Source of the DNA: Streptomyces violens
GTDB lineage: Bacteria; Actinomycetota; Actinomycetes; Streptomycetales; Streptomycetaceae
NCBI RefSeq assembly: GCF_000717745.1
Contig: NZ_JOBH01000008.1
Location: forward strand, 248,001-312,000
Reading direction: 5' to 3'
DNA: 64,000 bases
The position numbers were made by a program, and so were the translations under genes. The first letter of the stretch is position 1. Each line of letters opens with the position of its first letter. The notes beneath the pieces are model-generated. The model ran no database searches. It was not told the DNA's origin and saw only the letters and a program-made list of their open reading frames with translations. Of this stretch, positions 58,902 to 64,000 are shown in pieces.

Positions 58902-59663
58902 ATGTGCGACGAATCGATCCATCAGCAATCGATGTCTCAGCAGTTGACGCCCGTTCTCCTCGAGCTCGCCGACGCCGCCCCGCGTGACCACGACAACGGT
59001 GGCGTGCTGCGCCGACTGACCGACCACAGCCGGAAGCTGCCGGGCGTCGAGGCGACGGCGGTCCTCTCCGTGGACGAGCGCAACAAGAACACTCCGACGG
59101 TGGCAGCCGCCTCGGACCACGCGTCCGATCAACTGGCCCATGCGCAACTGGAGTTGAAGGAGGGCCCCGGCCTCGAAGCCCTCCGCACCGGACGCCGGCT
59201 CGCCGACCTCCCCCTCGACGGACCGACCTTCCGCTCCCGGTGGCCGCATTTCGTCCCCCGGTCCCTGTCCGAGGGATTCACCGGCATCACCGTCATCCCC
59301 CTCCGCCACCAACACCGGACCATTGCCGCACTCCAGCTCCACCACCAGCATTGCCAACACCATGCGTTACCCGGCGAATCCGTCCGGGCAGCACAGGCCA
59401 TGTGCGACGCGGCGGTCATAGGCGTGGCTCATCAGCGGCAACAGCGGTACGTCGATCAGTTGCAATCGGCCCTGACCTCGCGGATCGCCATCGAGCAGGC
59501 GAAGGGAATGCTCGCGGAACGCTTCGAGTGGACCATTGACGAGGCGTTCGAACTGCTCCGCTCCTACGCCCGCAGTCACAACACCCGCCTGAACGACCTC
59601 GTCCGCTCGATCCTCGACGGCCCGGCCACCGAGGGCCCGTTCCGCCGCGCATCGCCTCCGTAG
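58902..59663 (+). CDS. GAF and ANTAR domain RNA-binding antiterminator candidate
   Basis: A 253-residue regulator. A GAF-like sensor domain occupies residues about 15-170 (VEATAVLSVDERNKN to ITVIPLRHQHRTIAALQLHH). The C-terminal ANTAR domain follows (QLQSALTSRIAIEQAKGMLA, FEWTIDEAFELLRSYARSHN). ANTAR proteins bind paired RNA hairpins and prevent termination. A TTA leucine codon at 59367-59369 makes translation likely to depend on bldA, so the protein probably appears during development. The ATG at 58902 has AGGAG at ten bases; an in-frame upstream ATG at 58803 lacks one. Confidence 0.88.
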   Translation: MCDESIHQQSMSQQLTPVLLELADAAPRDHDNGGVLRRLTDHSRKLPGVEATAVLSVDERNKNTPTVAAASDHASDQLAHAQLELKEGPGLEALRTGRRLADLPLDGPTFRSRWPHFVPRSLSEGFTGITVIPLRHQHRTIAALQLHHQHCQHHALPGESVRAAQAMCDAAVIGVAHQRQQRYVDQLQSALTSRIAIEQAKGMLAERFEWTIDEAFELLRSYARSHNTRLNDLVRSILDGPATEGPFRRASPP

Positions 59664-59838
59664 TCAACCGCTGCGTTCGGCGGCGGTGATGAGCTCGTCG
59701 AGCCGGTGCACGGTCAACCCGGTGGCGGCACATGCACACGTACCAGCGAGTTTGCTGCCCCGTTCGAGTTACCGGCGTTTTCCGTACATCGCACCGGAGA
59801 TGCTCCGTGCGGACATTCCCTCACATCAGGAGAAAATC

Positions 59839-60075
59839 ATGAGCATCCGTCGTGCAGTCGCCGCCACCGCCCTGGCCGCCGCCGCTGTCCTGGGAGGTGC
59901 GGGCGTCGCGGCAGCCGACTCCGGTGCACACGGCGCCGCCGTGAACTCGCCCGGCATCGCCTCCGGCAACGTCATCCAGGCCCCCATCCACATTCCGGTC
60001 AACGTCTGCGGCAACAGCATCAACGTCGTCGGGCTGCTCAACCCCGCCTTCGGCAACACCTGCGTGAACAGCTGA
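59839..60075 (+). CDS. short chaplin
   Basis: A 78-residue secreted hydrophobin-like protein that assembles into amyloid fibrils on aerial hyphae. Residues 1-26 are the Sec signal (AVAATALAAAAVLGGAGVAA). The mature part is a single chaplin domain: SPGIASGNVIQAPIHIPVNV, then the two conserved cysteines in VCGNSINVVGLLNPAFGNTC. It has no LPXTG tail, so it is a short chaplin that would be attached by long chaplins or rodlins. The ATG at 59839 follows AGGAG, and a good terminator follows the gene. Confidence 0.95.
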   Translation: MSIRRAVAATALAAAAVLGGAGVAAADSGAHGAAVNSPGIASGNVIQAPIHIPVNVCGNSINVVGLLNPAFGNTCVNS

Positions 60076-60125
60076 TCCTCGAGCCCGGTCCCGCCTGCAC
60101 CGGCCGACGGCCGGTCGCCGGACGG

Positions 60126-60160
60126 ACGCCCCGCCATCTCCCCCTTGCGGCGGGGCGTTT
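60126..60160 (+). terminator. chaplin terminator
   Basis: A ten-base stem (60126-60135 with 60149-60158) ending in a TTT run lies 51 bases after the stop. Confidence 0.75.
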
Positions 60161-60222
60161 CGCATGCCCACGCGCGGGCCAGGCGCACCGCCTCACCGAG
60201 AAACCCCGCGCAACACCCTTGT

Positions 60223-60232
60223 GAAGCGCTTC
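60223..60232. promoter_or_regulatory. LacI-type palindrome GAAGCGCTTC
   Basis: A perfect ten-base palindrome with the central CG typical of LacI-family operators, 108 bases upstream of the MFS start. Confidence 0.5.
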
Positions 60233-60257
60233 GCGGCCACCTTACGGTAACGCCACT

Positions 60258-60269
60258 TGAATCGATTCA
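60258..60269. promoter_or_regulatory. LacI-type palindrome TGAATCGATTCA
   Basis: A perfect 12-base palindrome with a central CG, the hallmark of LacI-family operators. Its centre is 36 bases from the previous palindrome. It probably controls the rhamnoside transporter and hydrolase. Confidence 0.6.
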
Positions 60270-60340
60270 GTCCGCGATTCAGTACGCCAGCACAGGCCAC
60301 TCCGGGCTTTCCATACGCGACGTTTCAAAGGGGAACCGTC

Positions 60341-61672
60341 ATGGCTCTGCCGATCCCCCGCACCACCGAAGCGCCCCACCCCTGGCGGGTGGGCATCGTC
60401 TCGGGAATGGCGTCCTACATCGACGCGGCAGCGATCGTCTCGAACGGCACCGCGCTGGTCATCTACCAGGACGCGATCGGCCTGAGCGGCAGCGAGTTCG
60501 GCTGGCTCTCGGGCGTCCTCACCTTCTGCATCGCCATCGGTGCCGTCGTCGGCGGCAAGCTCGGCGACGCCTTCGGCCGGCGCGCCGTCTTCCTCGTGAC
60601 GATGGCGATGGCCGTCGCCGGGTGCTCGCTGCTGGTTTTCGGGGCTTCCTTCCCGCTCATGCTGACCGGCGTCGCCCTGCTGGGCCTGGGCACCGGTGCC
60701 GACCTGCCCGTATCGCTCGCCACGATTTCCGAGGCGGCGACCGACAAGAACCGGGGCGCGCTGCTCGGCCTGTCGAACATGCTCTGGACGGTCGGCATCC
60801 TCGCCACGGCCCTCGTCGCCTCCCTCGTCGGCGGCCTCGGCCGGCTCGGCGGGCAGATCCTGTACGCGCACGTGGGCATCGTCGCCCTGATCATCCTGCT
60901 CCTGCGGCTCGGGATTCCCGAGTCGCCGTACTGGCTCCGGGCCCGCGACGAGCGACGACACGGCATCGGGACGGTCCGCGCGGAGCGGGTGCGCTTCGGC
61001 GAGCTGTTCAAGCACCCGTACGCCAAGCCGTTCGCCGCGCTGCTGGTCTTCTACTGCCTGACCAATCTCGCGGCCAACACCAACGGCCAGTTCAACACCC
61101 ACATCGCCGTCAACGTCGTCGGGATCAGCGTCGAACTCGCCTCACAGCTCAGCCTGTTGGGTTTCCCGCTCGGCATGGTCGGCAGCCTGGTCTTCATGAA
61201 GTACGTCGGCACCCGCCACCGGATGCGTCTCTTCGCGACCGGCGCGGTGATGCTCATCGTCTCCTACGCCACGCCCGCCGTCGTGGGATTCAGCCTCCCG
61301 GCGTTCGTCACGATGGGAATCCTGGGCGGCGCCGGCGGCATGCTCGCCTTCGAGGGGATCATGAAGGTGTGGACGCAGGAGTCTTTTCCGACGATGCTGC
61401 GGTCCACCGCGCAGGGCGGGATCATCGCCGTCGCCCGGGTGCTCGCCGCCGTCGCGGCCGTCCTCACCCCGGCCCTCCTCCAATACAGCCCCCGCCTGAC
61501 CTACGCGGGCCTCTGCCTCGCCACCGCCCTCGGCCTGGGCACCGCCTGGCTGGTCTTCCGCCGCCGGACACGCAACGAGTTCGAGGCGGAGGATGAGATC
61601 GACGCGGAGGGCGTGGCGGACGGGGACGAGGGGGCGGCCCCCCTTCGTACCAACCCGGCCACCACCACGTAA
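60341..61672 (+). CDS. MFS sugar transporter of the rhamnoside module
   Basis: A 443-residue transporter with twelve predicted helices. The loop GKLGDAFGRRAVFLVTMAMA after helix 2 and the segment PESPYWLRARDER after helix 6 are sugar-porter features. The ATG at 60341 follows AAAGGGG. It is followed after 54 bases by the alpha-L-rhamnosidase gene, so it probably imports a rhamnoside or rhamnose. The C-terminal tail is acidic (EFEAEDEIDAEGVADGDEG). Two LacI-type palindromes lie upstream. Confidence 0.88.
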   Translation: MALPIPRTTEAPHPWRVGIVSGMASYIDAAAIVSNGTALVIYQDAIGLSGSEFGWLSGVLTFCIAIGAVVGGKLGDAFGRRAVFLVTMAMAVAGCSLLVFGASFPLMLTGVALLGLGTGADLPVSLATISEAATDKNRGALLGLSNMLWTVGILATALVASLVGGLGRLGGQILYAHVGIVALIILLLRLGIPESPYWLRARDERRHGIGTVRAERVRFGELFKHPYAKPFAALLVFYCLTNLAANTNGQFNTHIAVNVVGISVELASQLSLLGFPLGMVGSLVFMKYVGTRHRMRLFATGAVMLIVSYATPAVVGFSLPAFVTMGILGGAGGMLAFEGIMKVWTQESFPTMLRSTAQGGIIAVARVLAAVAAVLTPALLQYSPRLTYAGLCLATALGLGTAWLVFRRRTRNEFEAEDEIDAEGVADGDEGAAPLRTNPATTT

Positions 61673-61726
61673 CCCACTTCGCCGCACCTCCTCCCCCACC
61701 CCACCTCACACACCCCGAAGGGCCCC

Positions 61727-63976
61727 ATGCTCGACAACGCCACGATGATCACCGCCGGCACCGACCGCGCCGCCGCCGTCGTCCTGCACCGCACCGTCGC
61801 CCTCGACGCGCCCCGATCGCAGGTGACCGCGGCCCGGCTCCGGGCGACAGCCCACGGCGTCTACGAGGCCCGTATCGACGGGCGCCCGGTCTCCGACTCG
61901 GTACTCGATCCGGGCTGGACCTCCTACGAGTGGCGGCTGGAGGTCCAGACGTACGACGTGACCCACCTCCTCGGCAACGACAACACATTCGGCATCGAGG
62001 TGCTGCTCGGCAACGGCTGGTGGCGCGGCGACCTCGGCTTCGAGGGCGCGAACGCCAACTACGGCGAGGAGACCGGTTTCATCGGCGAGCTGGAGATCAC
62101 CTTCGCCGACGGGCACACCCAGTCCGTACCGACCGACACCACCTGGTCGGCCCGGACCAGCGAGATCCTGGAGAACAGTCTCTACGACGGCGAGCGGATC
62201 GACGCCCGGCTGCGCGGCAGCGGTACACCGCTGGAGGTCCGCGAGACCGCCGTCGACCGCGCCACCCTCGTTGACCGGGTCGGCCCGCAGGCGACCCGGC
62301 AGGAAGTACTGCGTCCGCAGCGCATCTGGATCTCGCCGCAGGGACGGACCCTCGTCGACTTCGGGCAGAACCTCGTCGGCCGGCTCCGCCTGCGTGCCAC
62401 GGGCCCCGCCGGCACGGAGATCGTCGTCCGGCACGCCGAGGTGCTGGAGGACGACGAGCTCGGCACGCGGCCGCTGCGCGCCGCGAAGGCCACGGACACG
62501 TTCGTACTCTCCGGCGGTGACGACGAGTTCGAGCCGGCGCTCACCTTCCACGGGTTCCGGTACGCCGAGGTCACGGGGTATCCCGGGCGGCTCACGGAGG
62601 ACGCACTGGAGGCCGTCGTCGTCCACTCGGACATGGCGCGCATCGGCACCTTCAGCTGCTCGCACGACCTGGTCAACCGGCTCGTCGAGAACTCGGTCTG
62701 GGGCCAGAAGGGCAACTTCCTGCACGTCCCGACCGACTGTCCGCAACGGGACGAGCGGCTCGGCTGGACCGGTGACATCGCCGCGTACGCCGCCACGGCG
62801 TCCTTCCAGTACGACACCGCGGACTTCCTCCACCGGTGGCTGCTCGACCTCGCCGAGGAGACCCGGCACGCCGGGCCCGACGGCGTACCGCACGTCGTCC
62901 CCGACGTCCTGAAGCACGGGAACTTCCCCGACCCGGCGATGTTCGAGAAGTGGAGCGGGCCAACCGCCATCTGGGGCGACGCCGCGGTCTGGGTCCCGCA
63001 GGCGCTCTGGGAGGCGTACGGCGACCGCGAGCGGCTGGCCGCGCACTACCCGGGCATGGTGCTGCACCTCGAGTCCGTACTCCCCCTCCTCTCGGAGAAC
63101 GGGCTGTGGGACAAGGGATTCCAGTTCGGCGACTGGCTGGACCCCGACGCCTCGCCGCACGAGCCGTGGGCCGCCAAGGCCGACGCCGGTGTCGTCGCGA
63201 CCGCGTGCCTCTACCGGTCGGCCTCCTTCGCGGCCGAGACCGCGCGCATCCTCGGCGAGGAGGCCGACACGGCACGCTGGGAGGAGCTTGCCCAGCGCAC
63301 GAAGGAGGCGTTCCGGCAGCACTACGTCGAGGCGGGCGGCCGGATCCGCTCCGACTGCGCGACCGTCTACGCACTCGCCATCTGCTTCGGTCTACTGGAC
63401 GACGCGACGCGCGCCGCCGCCGGTCGCCGCCTCGCCGAGGTCGTCCGCGACCGGGACTACCGCGTCACCACCGGGTTCGCCGGCACACCCTTCGTCACCT
63501 GGGCACTGTCCGAGACCGGGCACGTCGACGACGCGTACCGGCTGCTGCTGGAGACGGAGTGCCCGTCCTGGCTGTACCCCGTGACGATGGGCGCGACGAC
63601 GATCTGGGAACGCTGGGACTCGATGCTCCCCGACGGGAAGATCAATCCGGGCGAGATGACGAGCTTCAACCACTACGCGCTGGGCGCCGTCGCCGACTGG
63701 CTGTATAAGGTCGTCGCCGGCATCCGGCCCGCCGCACCGGGCTACGCCCGCGTCCGCATCGCCCCGACCCCCGGCCCCGGCCTCGACTGGGCCTCCGGCA
63801 CGCTCCAAACGCCCCACGGCCGCGTCGAGTCCCACTGGCGCCGGGCGGAATCCGACATCGAGGTCCGCGTCGTCATCCCGCCCGGCGTCGAGGCCGACGT
63901 ACTGCTCCCGGACGGCTCCACGACGACGGTCACGGACGGCGAACACCTCTTCCGCTCCCCCGCCGCGACGCACTGA
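61727..63976 (+). CDS. alpha-L-rhamnosidase (GH78)
   Basis: A 749-residue enzyme that removes terminal alpha-L-rhamnose. The N-terminal beta domains include VYEARIDGRPVSDSVLDPGW and EVLLGNGWWRGDLGFEGAN, a rhamnosidase_N pattern. The (alpha/alpha)6 barrel starts near residue 300 and has the acidic catalytic cluster in DCPQRDERLGWTGDI. The second catalytic glutamate is likely in GATTIWERWDS, and a C-terminal beta-sandwich ends the protein. There is no signal peptide, so it works inside the cell on imported rhamnosides. The ATG at 61727 follows GAAGGG. Confidence 0.94.
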   Translation: MLDNATMITAGTDRAAAVVLHRTVALDAPRSQVTAARLRATAHGVYEARIDGRPVSDSVLDPGWTSYEWRLEVQTYDVTHLLGNDNTFGIEVLLGNGWWRGDLGFEGANANYGEETGFIGELEITFADGHTQSVPTDTTWSARTSEILENSLYDGERIDARLRGSGTPLEVRETAVDRATLVDRVGPQATRQEVLRPQRIWISPQGRTLVDFGQNLVGRLRLRATGPAGTEIVVRHAEVLEDDELGTRPLRAAKATDTFVLSGGDDEFEPALTFHGFRYAEVTGYPGRLTEDALEAVVVHSDMARIGTFSCSHDLVNRLVENSVWGQKGNFLHVPTDCPQRDERLGWTGDIAAYAATASFQYDTADFLHRWLLDLAEETRHAGPDGVPHVVPDVLKHGNFPDPAMFEKWSGPTAIWGDAAVWVPQALWEAYGDRERLAAHYPGMVLHLESVLPLLSENGLWDKGFQFGDWLDPDASPHEPWAAKADAGVVATACLYRSASFAAETARILGEEADTARWEELAQRTKEAFRQHYVEAGGRIRSDCATVYALAICFGLLDDATRAAAGRRLAEVVRDRDYRVTTGFAGTPFVTWALSETGHVDDAYRLLLETECPSWLYPVTMGATTIWERWDSMLPDGKINPGEMTSFNHYALGAVADWLYKVVAGIRPAAPGYARVRIAPTPGPGLDWASGTLQTPHGRVESHWRRAESDIEVRVVIPPGVEADVLLPDGSTTTVTDGEHLFRSPAATH

Positions 63977-64000
63977 ACTCGCCCCGCTGCCGGCCCGGCC

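Overview
The window reads as a chromosomal segment of a Streptomyces. The GC content is very high, GTG starts are common, and it carries a rodlin and a short chaplin (both proteins of the aerial-hypha surface layer), a GAF-ANTAR protein, a STAS anti-sigma antagonist, MurT/GatD, and several genes with the rare TTA leucine codon that in Streptomyces depends on bldA. I see no rRNA, tRNA, insertion sequence, CRISPR array or phage genes. Core genes (def, murT-gatD, pfkA, ctaG-like) lie among catabolic, regulatory and accessory genes.

Layout. 1-5.5 kb: the 3' part of an HSL-type esterase, a GNAT acetyltransferase, and a TetR regulator divergent from an APC permease plus amidohydrolase. 5.6-11 kb: a secreted GH2 glycosidase facing a glutathionyl-hydroquinone-reductase-like protein, and a PrmC-related methyltransferase behind a possible short upstream ORF. 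11.2-12.9 kb: rodlin, a CBS-pair protein and a predicted toxin-antitoxin pair. 12.9-16.8 kb: a sugar-acid module (GntR regulator, IlvD/EDD dehydratase, divergent MFS transporter). 17-21.5 kb: a two-part glycosyltransferase, an orphan CD-NTase-like protein and a GNAT. 21.6-26.2 kb: an AMP-ligase, an MBL-fold hydrolase, a SUKH-like gene and a TetR gene whose upstream regions share one palindromic motif. 26.3-31.5 kb: the glyoxylate branch (gcl, hyi, glxR) with a divergent GntR/UTRA regulator.

31.5-34.4 kb: an ABC-F ribosome-protection ATPase behind a seven-codon leader ORF, followed by a phosphotransferase of the APH fold. 34.4-36.5 kb: an acyl-CoA dehydrogenase divergent from a TetR gene, with two palindromic operators between them. 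36.5-42 kb: def, murT-gatD, pfkA, a CtaG-like assembly factor and a small membrane protein. 42-49.8 kb: a secreted adenosine deaminase-like protein coupled to a P450, a YqcI/YcgG (GntA-type) N-hydroxylase candidate, an SRPBCC-DUF2267-SDR operon, an alpha/beta hydrolase and a GNAT. 49.9-55.3 kb: an alternative respiratory cluster (cytochrome b, CtaF, CtaD, membrane-anchored molybdoenzyme). 55.4-60.1 kb: small regulatory and envelope genes ending in a chaplin. 60.2-64 kb: a rhamnoside module (MFS transporter plus GH78 alpha-L-rhamnosidase) behind two LacI-type palindromes.

The strongest unexplained signals are: (i) the ABC-F leader, whose start region is complementary to the ABC-F ribosome-binding site over ten bases; (ii) a four-site TetR-type motif joining lipid-like genes; (iii) an orphan CD-NTase-like protein with a substituted catalytic aspartate and a TTA codon; (iv) the respiratory cluster without its usual partner subunits, next to a molybdoenzyme with an internal twin-arginine motif; and (v) repeated short tandem duplications, several of which copy stop codons. 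All calls come from reading sequence and recalling families. No search was run.
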